A DNA stretch of 64,000 nt from an uncultured Collinsella sp. (GTDB taxonomy: Bacteria; Actinomycetota; Coriobacteriia; Coriobacteriales; Coriobacteriaceae). The stretch is from the NCBI GenBank assembly GCA_902476475.1, contig CABSDO010000001.1:1-64000 (forward strand), read 5' to 3'. The first letter of the stretch is position 1; each line of letters starts with the position of its first letter. The notes beneath the pieces are model-generated. The model saw only the letters and a program-made list of their open reading frames with translations. It was not told where the DNA came from and did not search any database. A program made the position numbers and the translations under genes. This document shows, in pieces, positions 15,578 to 24,227 of this stretch.

Positions 15578-16546
15578 ATGAACGCACATGATCTGATTAA
15601 GGAAGCAATTGCCGAGAAGGGCAAGTTCGACAGCGTCTACTGGATCGCCTGCGGTGGCTCCATGATCGATCTGATCCCGGCCCATGAGCTCTTGCAGCGC
15701 GAGGCGACGACGTTCACCTCGTATATCTATACGGCCCGTGAGTTCGACATCATGCGTCCCCGTCGCCTGGGCGAGAAGTCTCTGGTCATTGCCTGCAGTC
15801 ACAGCGGCAATACCCCCGAGGTCGTCGAGGGCTGCGAGATTGCCCTTGCCGCGGGCGCGACGGTGATCGCGCAGACCGATAACGCCGGTTCCAAGATCGA
15901 TAATGGCAAGTGGGTCACCTGGGTGTACCCGTGGGGCGAGGGCGTTCCGCAGGCCGAAGTTCCTGCCGGTATCTCGCTGTCGCTCGCGGCCGAGCTGCTC
16001 GACCAGCAGGAGGGCTACGCCGATCTCGCCGACATGTATGCCGGTATTGCCGAAATGGATAAGATTCTGCCTCCCGCACGCGAAAAGGTAAATGCCGAGC
16101 TGGGCGATCGCTTCGCCAAGCTTTGCCAGGAGCATGAGTTCTTCTATATCCTGGGCAGCGGTCCCAACTTTAGCCAGACGTACGGCTTCGCTATCTGCTC
16201 GCTGATGGAGATGCAGTGGCAGCACTGCAGCTATATCCACTCCGCCGAGTACTTCCATGGCCCCTTTGAGGCTACCCAGGATGGCGTCTTCTACTTCTTG
16301 CAGATGGGCTCGAGCGAGTGCCGTCCTATGGACGAGCGCGCCCTGGCGTTCCTCGAGACCCATACCGACACGCTGATGGTGCTTGATGCCAAGGAGTACG
16401 GTATGGAGGCCGTGCCGGCGAGCGTTCGTGCCTATCTGGATCCGGTGCTGTTCTACGCTATGAACTGCGAGCTGCGTGCAGCGCGCGGCAAGGTGTTCGA
16501 TCACGACCCCGACTTCCGCCGCTACATGGGCGTTGTTGAGTACTAG
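15578..16546 (+). CDS. SIS-domain deglycase (FrlB-like)
   Basis: 322 residues with two SIS (sugar isomerase) domains. The first has VYWIACGGSM and the sugar-phosphate-binding SHSGNTPEV near residue 73-81. The second begins about 180 with FFYILGSGPN. This is the architecture of FrlB, which splits fructoselysine-6-phosphate into glucose-6-phosphate and lysine. The adjacent PfkB kinase (FrlD-like) would supply the phosphorylated substrate. The start at ATG 15578 is preceded by GGAAAGGA. Glucosamine-6-phosphate deaminase-like enzymes share the fold, so the exact substrate remains open. Confidence 0.83.
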   Translation: MNAHDLIKEAIAEKGKFDSVYWIACGGSMIDLIPAHELLQREATTFTSYIYTAREFDIMRPRRLGEKSLVIACSHSGNTPEVVEGCEIALAAGATVIAQTDNAGSKIDNGKWVTWVYPWGEGVPQAEVPAGISLSLAAELLDQQEGYADLADMYAGIAEMDKILPPAREKVNAELGDRFAKLCQEHEFFYILGSGPNFSQTYGFAICSLMEMQWQHCSYIHSAEYFHGPFEATQDGVFYFLQMGSSECRPMDERALAFLETHTDTLMVLDAKEYGMEAVPASVRAYLDPVLFYAMNCELRAARGKVFDHDPDFRRYMGVVEY

Positions 16547-16560
16547 GAAGGATGGATACC

Positions 16561-17424
16561 ATGGCTTTTAACGTGAACGCGCTCGGGTTCGGTGACAACG
16601 TCGTCGATCGCTATGAGCATATCCATACCATGTATCCCGGCGGCAATGCGGTGAATTTTGCCGTTTACGCCAAGAAGTGCGGCGCCGCGCGCTCCGCGTA
16701 CATGGGCATCTTTGGTAACGACGCCGCTGCCGAGCATGTGATTGCAAGTCTCGAGGATGAGGGCATCGAGCTCGCTAAGTGCGAGCAGCTTATTGGCGAG
16801 AACGGCGCGGCGCGTGTGACCGTGGTCGATGGCGACCGCGTATTCCTCGGCTCCAACGAGGGCGGCATCCGTGGCGATGCGCGCTATGTGCTCGATCGCT
16901 TCGATCTGGCATACATGAAGCAGTTCGACGTAGTCCACTCGGGCAACTACTGCTTTACCGAGCGCGAGCTCCCCAAGCTGAAGGCTGCAGGCATCACCGT
17001 ATCGTTTGACTTCTCGGACGATTCCACCGATGAATACTATGAGCAGATTGCCCCGTTTGTCGACTTCGCCTTCTTTAGCGCTGCCGATGCTGCAAGTGAG
17101 GATGAGATTCGCGAGCGCCTCGCTTGGGTTAAGAATTTGGGCCCGCGCTTTGTGTCCGCAACGGCGGGCGCCGAGGGCTGCATCGCCTATGACGGCGAGC
17201 GCTACTATCGCCAGCTGGCAAAGCCCGTAACGGACATGAAGGACACCATGGGAGCCGGTGACTCGTTCCTGACCTCATTCCTGATGTGCTATCTCGATTC
17301 CGCCAAGCGCGGCGAGGACGGACCTGAGGCCATTGAGCGTGCGCTCGATTTTGCGGCAGGTTTTGCCTCGACCGTGTGCGGCATGGAGGGCTCTTGGGGC
17401 CACGGAGCTCCGATCACCGAGTAG
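16561..17424 (+). CDS. PfkB-family sugar kinase (FrlD-like)
   Basis: 287-residue ribokinase-superfamily kinase. The N-terminal substrate region has GFGDNVVDRY and YPGGNAVNFAVYAKK, and the C-terminal catalytic signature is DTMGAGDSFLTSF with the catalytic Asp in GAGDS. This arrangement matches FrlD, the fructoselysine 6-kinase that feeds FrlB. An ATG at 16552 is also in frame, but AGGAAGGA sits 8 nt before 16561, so I start there. It follows the deglycase by 14 nt and is followed by a hairpin terminator before the second kinase. Confidence 0.85.
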   Translation: MAFNVNALGFGDNVVDRYEHIHTMYPGGNAVNFAVYAKKCGAARSAYMGIFGNDAAAEHVIASLEDEGIELAKCEQLIGENGAARVTVVDGDRVFLGSNEGGIRGDARYVLDRFDLAYMKQFDVVHSGNYCFTERELPKLKAAGITVSFDFSDDSTDEYYEQIAPFVDFAFFSAADAASEDEIRERLAWVKNLGPRFVSATAGAEGCIAYDGERYYRQLAKPVTDMKDTMGAGDSFLTSFLMCYLDSAKRGEDGPEAIERALDFAAGFASTVCGMEGSWGHGAPITE

Positions 17425-17497
17425 CCTGAGAAAGCGCTGGGGGGCTTGGGGCTGAAGCCTTGGCTGACTGACGCTAGATTACATCGGAATTCGGATA

Positions 17498-17525
17498 GGG
17501 GCTCGCCTTGGGTGGGCCCCTTTTT
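17498..17525 (+). terminator. Internal terminator between the two PfkB kinases
   Basis: A 10-bp stem with two G-U pairs (17498-17507 with 17511-17520) and a 3-nt loop is followed by T5. It probably splits the locus into 11601-17424 and 17543-22035, or lowers expression of the distal genes. Confidence 0.75.
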
Positions 17526-17542
17526 GATTGCTGGAGAAGACT

Positions 17543-18343
17543 ATGGATATCAAAGCATGTGCAGCTGGCTTTTGCTGTGCGGACGTGTACCAAAACATCG
17601 GCGTGTTCTATCCGACTGGCAATGGCATCGACTGGGGTATCCACCTGGCGCGAATGGGCATATCGGTATCTGCGGTGTCGGTCGTCGGAAAGGACGAGTA
17701 CGGAGACAAAATGCGCGAGGCGCTGGCTGCCGAGGGGTTCGACATCTCGCATCTTCGCGTGGAGGACGGCGATACCTCGGTGATGCTCATGGCGTTGAAG
17801 GACGGCGTCGACCGCGTGCGTCTCGAAGCGATTGACGGTGTCATGGAAACGTACCGACCAAACGATGATGACCGGGCATTTATCCTGGAGCACGATGTCA
17901 TCCATACCGACCTGTTTGGAAACTGCTTAGACCTGCTGCCCGAATGGCACGAGGCAGGCAAGACCGTCGTCATGGACTTTTCGGTGTTCAGTCAAGATCC
18001 CGAATACGCCTGTGAGGACCATTTTCCTTACGTTGACTATGCCTTTATGTCGTTTGAGGAGGATAGCGCGGAGCTGCGCGACTGGGTGCGCCATGTGCAG
18101 GAGCTGGGCCCGCGCGTGGCAGTCGCCACACTTGGCGAGAAGGGAAGCATCGCCTATGACGGTGAGCGCTTCTATGAATGTGGGATCGTGCCGGCCGAGA
18201 AGGTTGTCAATACCGTGGGCGCCGGCGACTCGTATATCGCCGGATTCACCAAGGGTGTACTGGATGGGCTTGACGTGCCGGCGTGCATGCATGCCGGTGC
18301 CGAGCTTTCGTCCCGAGTCATTGGGTCGTTCGAACCGTACTAG
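17543..18343 (+). CDS. Second PfkB-family sugar kinase (FrlD-like)
   Basis: 266 residues, same family as the preceding gene but clearly diverged. Motifs are CCADVYQNI and YPTGNGIDWGIHLARMG at the N-terminus and NTVGAGDSYIAGF near residue 220 with the catalytic Asp. Two kinases next to one deglycase suggest two related substrates, for example different glycated amino acids or epimers (inference). ATG 17543 follows TGGAGAAG; the earlier in-frame start at 17528 lies in the terminator flank. It is the first gene after an internal terminator. Confidence 0.85.
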   Translation: MDIKACAAGFCCADVYQNIGVFYPTGNGIDWGIHLARMGISVSAVSVVGKDEYGDKMREALAAEGFDISHLRVEDGDTSVMLMALKDGVDRVRLEAIDGVMETYRPNDDDRAFILEHDVIHTDLFGNCLDLLPEWHEAGKTVVMDFSVFSQDPEYACEDHFPYVDYAFMSFEEDSAELRDWVRHVQELGPRVAVATLGEKGSIAYDGERFYECGIVPAEKVVNTVGAGDSYIAGFTKGVLDGLDVPACMHAGAELSSRVIGSFEPY

Positions 18344-18370
18344 GAATAAAAGCCTGGAAAGGAGTGCAAG

Positions 18371-19231
18371 ATGGTAATCGATATGCTGGTCCAGCCCATG
18401 CTCTACGGCGAGATCTATACGCCAGGCGACGAGCCAGACGGCTTTGGTTTTTGGGAGCGTGAGTTTGGCATGGGGCACATGGGCCCCATGGACTGGGATG
18501 AGCTCGTGGCCGAAATGGATGTCTGCGATGTGCGGAAAAGCGTGCTCATGCCGCTCGATGTGACCACGGCGTGCGGCGGGCACTTTGGCACCAACGACCA
18601 GGTTGCCGCGCTTGTTGCCGCGCACCCCGATCGCCTATGGGGATTCGCGAGCGTGGACCCGCAAGTGAGTGGCGCCGCCGATGAGCTGGAGCGTGCCTTT
18701 ACCGAGCTGGGGGCCAAGGGGCTCTGCCTGCATCCGGCAAAGCAAGGTTTTGCGCCCGATGATGCCGTGGCCGAGCCGCTCTACAAGCTCTGTGAGCGCT
18801 ACAACAAGCCGGTGGTTTTCCATGCCGGTATGTCCTGGGAGCCGGGTGCGGAGCTTTCGCGAAGCCACCCGCTTGCGTTTGAGCACACCATCGCAACGCA
18901 TCCGGATGTGCGCTTTAACCTGACGCACTTTGGCTGGCCCTGGGTGCGCGAGACCGTGGCGATGCTGCTCAAGTATCCCAATTGCTATACGGATGCCTCT
19001 ATTACCTATATCGATTCGCCCGAAGAAATGATGCAGCGGCTCTTCACCGTCGATATGGGACCGCTGTGGTATGAGCGTGCCCTGTCTCATCAGGTGATGT
19101 TTGCCAGCAATACGCCACGCTTCCGCGCCTTCAAGCTCAAGCGGGCGCTTGATACTGTGCCCATGCGCGATGAGGCGCGGGAGAATCTGTATTCCGGTAC
19201 GGCGCTGCGTTTTCTGAAAGGTGATGAGTGA
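18371..19231 (+). CDS. Amidohydrolase-2-family metal-dependent hydrolase
   Basis: 286 residues, TIM-barrel amidohydrolase of the ACMSD-like group. WGFASVDPQ, KGLCLHPAKQGF, PVVFHAGMSWEPGAE (His near 148) and NLTHFGWPWV (His near 182) match metal-site strands. The usual N-terminal HxH is not evident: the protein begins MVIDMLVQPM, where DxHxH would be expected. The closing Asp-containing strand reads MFASNTPRF, with Asn instead of the usual Asp. The active site may thus be altered, as in some lactonase or decarboxylase relatives. It overlaps the next gene by 8 nt. Role in the cluster unknown. Confidence 0.75.
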   Translation: MVIDMLVQPMLYGEIYTPGDEPDGFGFWEREFGMGHMGPMDWDELVAEMDVCDVRKSVLMPLDVTTACGGHFGTNDQVAALVAAHPDRLWGFASVDPQVSGAADELERAFTELGAKGLCLHPAKQGFAPDDAVAEPLYKLCERYNKPVVFHAGMSWEPGAELSRSHPLAFEHTIATHPDVRFNLTHFGWPWVRETVAMLLKYPNCYTDASITYIDSPEEMMQRLFTVDMGPLWYERALSHQVMFASNTPRFRAFKLKRALDTVPMRDEARENLYSGTALRFLKGDE

Positions 19232-19661
19232 CATGGTGACACTCGAGACATTGAACTATCTATCGACGGCGCCCGACCAGTTCATCGATATCACAGAAGA
19301 TGTGCATGCCGCCATCGAGCGTAGTGCGGTGACCGATGGACTGGCAGCGATTATTTTGTCGCATACGACTTGCGGCATCGTGGTGAACGAGGGGCTTCCG
19401 TGCGTGGAGACCGATCTCATGGAGACGCTCGATCGCATTGCCCCGCCCGATGCCCCCTATGCGCATGCTCATTTCTTGCCGAGCTATGGTGCCACGGGCA
19501 ATAACTCCTGTGGTCATATCAAGAGCATGATTTGCGGCAATAGCTGCTTCTTCCCCGTTCAAGACGGCCACATTGTATGTGGCGGGGCCCAGAACATCTA
19601 CCTTGCGGAGTTCGATGGACCTCAGAAGCGAAAAGTGTTCGTTGAGGTGCTGGGCGAGTAG
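19224..19661 (+). CDS. YjbQ/UPF0047-family protein
   Basis: 145-residue member of the small YjbQ family (secondary thiamine-phosphate synthase fold). The hallmark is SHTTCGIVVNE near residue 45, followed by YAHAHFLPSYGATGNNSCGHIKSMI, whose His residues form the family's conserved site. YjbQ has a weak thiamine-phosphate synthase activity, but its true role is not settled. Three start codons compete (GTG 19221, ATG 19224, ATG 19233). ATG 19224 gives the 8-nt overlap ATGAGTGA with the upstream gene, whereas 19233 has better spacing from GAAAGG. It repeatedly co-occurs with sugar-acid catabolic genes, as here. Confidence 0.82.
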   Translation: MSDMVTLETLNYLSTAPDQFIDITEDVHAAIERSAVTDGLAAIILSHTTCGIVVNEGLPCVETDLMETLDRIAPPDAPYAHAHFLPSYGATGNNSCGHIKSMICGNSCFFPVQDGHIVCGGAQNIYLAEFDGPQKRKVFVEVLGE

Positions 19662-19702
19662 CAGTTGATGTCTGTGAGTCGGCGAGCTAAAGGAGATTGA
19701 CC

Positions 19703-20512
19703 ATGTCGTTTATGGCTTCGATGTTTGGGACCGAGAAACCGGTAATTGGCATGCTGCATCTGCAGCCGCTGCCTGGCGATCCTCTGTATTATCCGGGCGG
19801 CAGCGTTTCGCGCGTGATCGATGCCGCCAAGCGCGATCTCGAAGCGCTGCAGTCGGGTGGCGTGGACGGCATTCTGATCACCAATGAGCTATCGATGCCC
19901 TACGAGCAGCATGTGTCAGCAGTGACCCTTGCCGCTATGGGGCATGTCATCGGAGCTCTTGCCGCAGATTTCTCGACCCCTTGGGGTGCAGAGGCTATTT
20001 ATGACGGCGATGCCACGATTGAGCTGTGCGCCGCCGTCGAGGCGCAGTTTACGCGCTGCAATTTTTGCGGTGCCTGGGCTGGCGACCTTGGCCTGATCAA
20101 TCGTGACTTTGCGCGCACCATGCGCCGCCGCGCCGCCCTGCGTCTGGATGACCTAAAGATGTTCCATTTCATCACAAGCGAGGGCGAGGTGTATCTTAAC
20201 GACCGATCGACTCCCGATATTGCCGATTCGCTGGTATTCAACTGCCTGCCGGACGCCCTTGTTATTGGTGGGTCTGCTGCCGGGCGCGGCGCTTCGGGCG
20301 AACTTGCCGACGAGGTGCGCGCCCGTGTTGGCGATGTGCCGGTGGTATGTGGAACGGGATGCCGCGAGAATACCGTTGCAGACGTGTTTTCGCATTATGA
20401 TGGCGCGTTTGTCGGTACCTGCCTCAAGCGAGACGGCAAGCTCGACGCCCCTGCCGAAGCCGAACGGGTCGCGCGGTTCATGGCTGCCGCCCGTGCCGCG
20501 AGAGGGGAGTGA
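19703..20512 (+). CDS. BtpA/SgcQ-family TIM-barrel protein
   Basis: 269 residues of the BtpA family, which includes cyanobacterial photosystem-I biogenesis protein BtpA and E. coli SgcQ. The N-terminal VIGMLHLQPLPGDPLY, then GGVDGILITNE and the C-terminal GTGCRENTVADVFSHYDGAFVGT are the family's phosphate-binding barrel strands. In non-photosynthetic bacteria the members sit in carbohydrate operons and are probably aldolase- or isomerase-like enzymes of unknown substrate. ATG 19703 has AAAGGAG 6 nt upstream. It ends 5 nt before the kinase at 20518. Confidence 0.85.
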   Translation: MSFMASMFGTEKPVIGMLHLQPLPGDPLYYPGGSVSRVIDAAKRDLEALQSGGVDGILITNELSMPYEQHVSAVTLAAMGHVIGALAADFSTPWGAEAIYDGDATIELCAAVEAQFTRCNFCGAWAGDLGLINRDFARTMRRRAALRLDDLKMFHFITSEGEVYLNDRSTPDIADSLVFNCLPDALVIGGSAAGRGASGELADEVRARVGDVPVVCGTGCRENTVADVFSHYDGAFVGTCLKRDGKLDAPAEAERVARFMAAARAARGE

Positions 20513-20517
20513 GCGGC

Positions 20518-22035
20518 ATGCCGTACTATCTTGGCATCGACATAGGAACGAGTGCGTCCAAGGGTGTGTTAATAGATGCGGAGTGTCAAATTGTGGCGCA
20601 GGCATCTTGTCAACATGAGACCGAGAACCCTCAGGATGGTTGGTATCAGCACGATGCAGAAGCGATTTGGTGGGGTGATTTTTGCCGGCTGTCTCGCGAG
20701 CTTATCGAGCGCGCGGGCATCGAGGCGAACCAGATCCGCTGCGTAGGGTTGTCGGCTTTGGGCTGTGATTGCGTGCCGGTCGATGAAGATTGCCACGCCT
20801 TGGCTCCGGCAATTCTCTACGGGGTTGATGCTCGCTCGAAGCCGCAGATTGACGAGCTTCTTTCCGAATATGGCCCCGATCGCGCTCGCGAGCTCTTTGG
20901 ACACGATCCGTGTTCGTCGGATATCGCCCCTAAGGTCCTTTGGTTTAAGGAGAATATGCCTGAGGTCCATGAGCGGGCGGCGAAGTTTCTTACGGCTTCG
21001 TCCTATCTATGCGCCAAGCTTACCGGCAGGTTTACGATCGACCGTTATCTTGCCGAGGATTTCCTTCCCTTATACGATCGCGGGACGTGGCAGGTTAATG
21101 AGCGCGGGTGCGCGCGGTTCTGCCGCCCCGACCAGATGGCCGAAGTCATGGCGGCGACCGATATCGCCGGTGTAATCACGGATCGGGCGGCGGTTGAAAC
21201 CGGTCTTGCGAGGGATACGCCGGTGCTTGTCGGAACAGGCGATTCGGGCGCCGAGGCGATTTCTACCGGAGTGTTCTGCCCCGGGGACATGATGGTGCAA
21301 CTCGGGAGCACGGCCTACTTTATCTATTTGGCGGACCATATGGTCGATGACGCTCGTCTGTGGCCAGGGACATTCATCATCCCCGGAACTTACGGTATCT
21401 GCGCCGGCACCAATACAGCAGGTGCGTTGACGGCGTGGTTGCGACGCGAGTTGTACCGCGATGCCGTGGATGCCGAACGCTCCGGCGGCCCCGATGCCTA
21501 TGAGGTCATGGCGCACGATGCCGGACAGGTAGGTCCTGGAGCGGATGGCCTGCTGTGTCTTCCATACTTTGCGGGCGAGCGCACCCCGCTCAACGATCCC
21601 GAGGCGCGTGGCGTGTTCTTCGGACTGACCGAAAGGCATACCCGGGGCCATATGGTCCGCGCGGCTTTGGAAGGGATCGCCTATACGGTCGCAGCGCATG
21701 TTGATATTATCGAGCGAGATCATGGATTACCTATCGAGCACATCATGCTCGTGGGTGGCGGAACTAAGAATCCGGTATGGATGCAGGCGATTGCCGATGT
21801 TTGCGGTCGTGAAGTTTCGGTTGCGAAGGTTACGGTGGGCGCATGTTTTGGCGATGCTCTTATGGCGGCACTTGCTGGCGGCGCCTATTCATCATGGGGT
21901 GAGCTCCCCCGGGTTCTTGGGGTCGCGCAAACGATCGAGCCTGATATGGACGCTCATGAGCTGTACGCATCGCGCCGCCGTATCTTTGATGAGCTATATG
22001 CGCGAAATTGCGACCTTATGCACGAGTTAGTGTAG
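20518..22035 (+). CDS. FGGY-family carbohydrate kinase
   Basis: 505 residues, two-domain sugar kinase of the xylulokinase/gluconokinase family. The N-terminal phosphate-1 motif is LGIDIGTSASKG. Later blocks are VLVGTGDSGAEA near residue 238, FAGERTP and the adenosine motif LVGGGTKNPVWMQ near 405. It would phosphorylate a ketose, pentitol or sugar acid. It is the last gene of the cluster, close behind BtpA, so the two probably act on one substrate. ATG 20518 with GAGAGGGGAG upstream is preferred to the overlapping GTG 20509. A 230-bp noncoding element begins 66 nt after the stop. Confidence 0.9.
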   Translation: MPYYLGIDIGTSASKGVLIDAECQIVAQASCQHETENPQDGWYQHDAEAIWWGDFCRLSRELIERAGIEANQIRCVGLSALGCDCVPVDEDCHALAPAILYGVDARSKPQIDELLSEYGPDRARELFGHDPCSSDIAPKVLWFKENMPEVHERAAKFLTASSYLCAKLTGRFTIDRYLAEDFLPLYDRGTWQVNERGCARFCRPDQMAEVMAATDIAGVITDRAAVETGLARDTPVLVGTGDSGAEAISTGVFCPGDMMVQLGSTAYFIYLADHMVDDARLWPGTFIIPGTYGICAGTNTAGALTAWLRRELYRDAVDAERSGGPDAYEVMAHDAGQVGPGADGLLCLPYFAGERTPLNDPEARGVFFGLTERHTRGHMVRAALEGIAYTVAAHVDIIERDHGLPIEHIMLVGGGTKNPVWMQAIADVCGREVSVAKVTVGACFGDALMAALAGGAYSSWGELPRVLGVAQTIEPDMDAHELYASRRRIFDELYARNCDLMHELV

Positions 22036-22101
22036 CGCCGCCGAATTGCCCCACGCTCTTATGGGGGCTGCGTTGTGCGATTCGCATGTCCCTTGAGGGT
22101 C

Positions 22102-22331
22102 GTGGGCAAAAAATGCCAAATATGAGTACTGTCACAAATTTAGTAGCAGCAAAATTTGGCTCTTGAGGCCCCAGTTGAGTGTCTGCGGACAACTTAAAGC
22201 CGTCTAATATGTCCCTGGGTATGCTAAAACGACCTGATAATGAACAGTTGTACATTATCAGGTCGTTGTTTTGGTGCAAAATAATGTGACCAGTTTTACA
22301 ACAGTACTCATATTTGGCATTTTTTGCCCAC
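22102..22331. mobile_element. 230-bp element bounded by perfect 31-bp inverted repeats
   Basis: Bases 22102-22132 are the exact reverse complement of 22301-22331. Inside lies a second palindrome with a 15-bp perfect stem (22228-22242 with 22253-22267). It is more AT-rich than its flanks, has no credible gene and ends 5 bp from the tatD-like stop. This looks like a MITE or a structured non-autonomous element. I could not identify a clean target-site duplication. Confidence 0.75.
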
Positions 22332-22336
22332 CGAGG

Positions 22337-23119
22337 TCAGCGGAAGTCGAAAAGGGAGCGGGAATTTCTCAGAACGACCGACTTGACGCTCTCCTCGGGG
22401 CAGTTTTTAAGCGCAGCAATGACCTCGGATACTCTTATGAGTGAATCGACGAGCTGTCGCGCGGATGTTTCCGCGTCTGGTTCGGCCGGCGCGTCGGTTT
22501 CGAGTAGCAAGCGATCAAGTGGAATCTGTCGCGCGTATTCGCGCCCACGTTTGGTCGCAAGCATGCGTTCATTCACGGAAAAGTAGCAGCCCGCAATACG
22601 TGCGCGGACAAACTCATCTGAGGTGCCGCTAAACCAGTGGAAGATAATGGTGGGGGAGTTGGGGACGTCCTTTAGAAGGTCGTTCGACTCCAAAGTGTCC
22701 AAAGTTGCTCCCGCCGCGCGAACGGCGTGAATGGATAGAACGCGTCCAGGTAGCGGGGACTGCGATAACGTTCGGCATAGCCGTTCAAATGCCTGCGTCT
22801 GGTTTCCCTCGGTACCTGCAAAGCGTGGCGAGAAATCGAGCCCGACCTCGCCGATAAAGCGCTCTCGGCTAGCGAACTCGCAAAGCAAGTCGACCTCGGC
22901 GGTTCCGCATCGGCCGTCGGCAATCCACCAGGGATGGAGGCCCACCCCTGCAATAACGTTGGGGTCACTGCCAGCGCGCTTCTTTGCCGTTTCGAAATCG
23001 CGCGGATCGACGCCGCAATCAAAGAGCTCCAGTCCCATCGCTGCGGCTTCGTGGGCAACGGTGTTCGGGCTGGCCATCAGGTCGAGGTGACAGTGAGCAT
23101 CAAAGGACTGCAGCTCCAT
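22337..23119 (-). CDS. TatD-family metal-dependent deoxyribonuclease
   Basis: 260 residues of the TatD/YcfH hydrolase family, divalent-metal nucleases with 3'-5' exonuclease or AP-endonuclease-like activity in DNA repair and degradation. The metal site is readable: DAHCHLD at 7-13, GVGLHPWW, the bridging Glu in GEVGLD, His in LSIHAVR, His in FHWFSG and the catalytic Asp in ETDAP near residue 210. It lies 14 nt downstream of the tcdA-like gene, with which it is probably co-transcribed on the minus strand. The inverted-repeat element abuts its 3' end. Confidence 0.88.
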   Translation of the reverse strand: MELQSFDAHCHLDLMASPNTVAHEAAAMGLELFDCGVDPRDFETAKKRAGSDPNVIAGVGLHPWWIADGRCGTAEVDLLCEFASRERFIGEVGLDFSPRFAGTEGNQTQAFERLCRTLSQSPLPGRVLSIHAVRAAGATLDTLESNDLLKDVPNSPTIIFHWFSGTSDEFVRARIAGCYFSVNERMLATKRGREYARQIPLDRLLLETDAPAEPDAETSARQLVDSLIRVSEVIAALKNCPEESVKSVVLRNSRSLFDFR

Positions 23120-23133
23120 CGCGGTGTGCCTTG

Positions 23134-23931
23134 CTAGTCCAGGCGCTGGCCGTCGGCGCGCACGCGCTCGGTACCGCGTCCACTGATCTGGCGAATGACC
23201 TCGCCGGCAATCATCTGGCCCATGATGGGCGGCATAAAGCTGGCGGTTCCGAGCTCGGTACGCTCGTGGATGTTGGAGGGGTCACGGCGCTGGGTCTTGA
23301 CCGACTCCTCGCAGCTAAATAGAACGTGCAGGCTCTTGATGCCACGTTTTTTGCACTCTTTGCGCATGATACGGCTCATGGGGTCGCGCACCGTGTCAAA
23401 GATATCGGCGAAGCGCAGGCATTCGGGATGCAGCTTGTTGCCGCCGCCCATGGAGCTCACCAGGCGAATGTCGTGGTCCTGAGCATACTTGGCGACGGTG
23501 AGCTTGGCCGAGATGGTATCGATGGCGTCGATAACGTAGTCGAGCGTGCCACCTGTCTGCTCCAGAACGCTCGCGAAGAATTCGTCGATGTTGTCGCTCA
23601 GCAGGTATTCGGTGCGCTTGATGACGGTGGCGGCAGGGTTGATGTCATGGATCATGGCCTCCATGACGTCGACTTTACGCTTGCCGATGGTGCTGTGAAA
23701 CGCGATGGCCTGACGGTTGATATTGCTGGGCGCAATGATGTCTTTATCCAGAATTACGAAATGGCCGATGCCGCCGCGGGCGAGCGCTTCGCAGCAGTTA
23801 GAGCCCACGCCGCCGCAGCCGAGCACCAACACCGTGGCGTCGGCGAGCTTGTCGAGCGCCTCGCGCCCCATGATGATCTCGAGCTTGGTGTCGCGCGTCT
23901 CGACGGGAGCGGCGGCTGCGGTTTCGGTCAT
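23134..23931 (-). CDS. tcdA: ThiF/E1-like tRNA threonylcarbamoyladenosine dehydratase
   Basis: 265 residues with the E1-like adenylating fold. The nucleotide-binding GCGGVGS is at 38-44, followed by NINRQ (substrate-adenylation region) and DAIDTISAK. TcdA (CsdL) cyclises t6A37 of tRNAs to ct6A using ATP. Length and the internal KKRGIKSLHVLFSCE block agree with TcdA, whereas ThiF and MoeB have different C-termini, so I prefer tcdA. It is upstream of the TatD-like gene. Confidence 0.85.
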   Translation of the reverse strand: MTETAAAAPVETRDTKLEIIMGREALDKLADATVLVLGCGGVGSNCCEALARGGIGHFVILDKDIIAPSNINRQAIAFHSTIGKRKVDVMEAMIHDINPAATVIKRTEYLLSDNIDEFFASVLEQTGGTLDYVIDAIDTISAKLTVAKYAQDHDIRLVSSMGGGNKLHPECLRFADIFDTVRDPMSRIMRKECKKRGIKSLHVLFSCEESVKTQRRDPSNIHERTELGTASFMPPIMGQMIAGEVIRQISGRGTERVRADGQRLD

Positions 23932-24140
23932 AGATATCCTCCGATGGGGAAGTAATTAACGTAATTGGCTATCGCCATTATAGGTATTATTCTGCCTCCA
24001 TTTGAGGCCTTGGGGCATGTTGAAATGAAGCGGGGATTCGCATAAGATTGAAGCAGATGGCACCCGTGGCCGCGGGTTGGCCAACTCCGAAACACGTTTA
24101 TGGCGTGAGAAGTGGCCGTCTTCGCATTACGCGGGGGCGG

Positions 24141-24227
24141 CTATTTCATTCGACCTCCAATGTGGATGCCGAGCTCCACAGCCGCGATTACAAGCAATAA
24201 CAATGTCAGGACATCGTCAATACTCAT
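24141..24227 (-). CDS. 28-residue hydrophobic peptide, candidate type I toxin
   Basis: A short frame with AAGGAGATGG 5 nt before its ATG. Residues 1-5 are polar (MSIDD), followed by a hydrophobic helix (LLLLVIAAVELGI) and a basic end (GGRMK). Directly after its TAG the transcript can form a 15-bp hairpin (24107-24121 with 24127-24141, several G-U pairs). Holin-like/Fst-type toxins of type I toxin-antitoxin systems have this size, order and a strong structure at the 3' end. No antisense promoter was firmly identified. The rest of the gap 23932-24394 shows no gene. Confidence 0.45.
   Translation of the reverse strand: MSIDDVLTLLLLVIAAVELGIHIGGRMK

Noticed and set aside
17425..17542. Start of the second PfkB kinase at 17528
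   Set aside because: That start lies next to the T-tract of a terminator and lacks a ribosome site; ATG 17543 has TGGAGAAG at proper distance.
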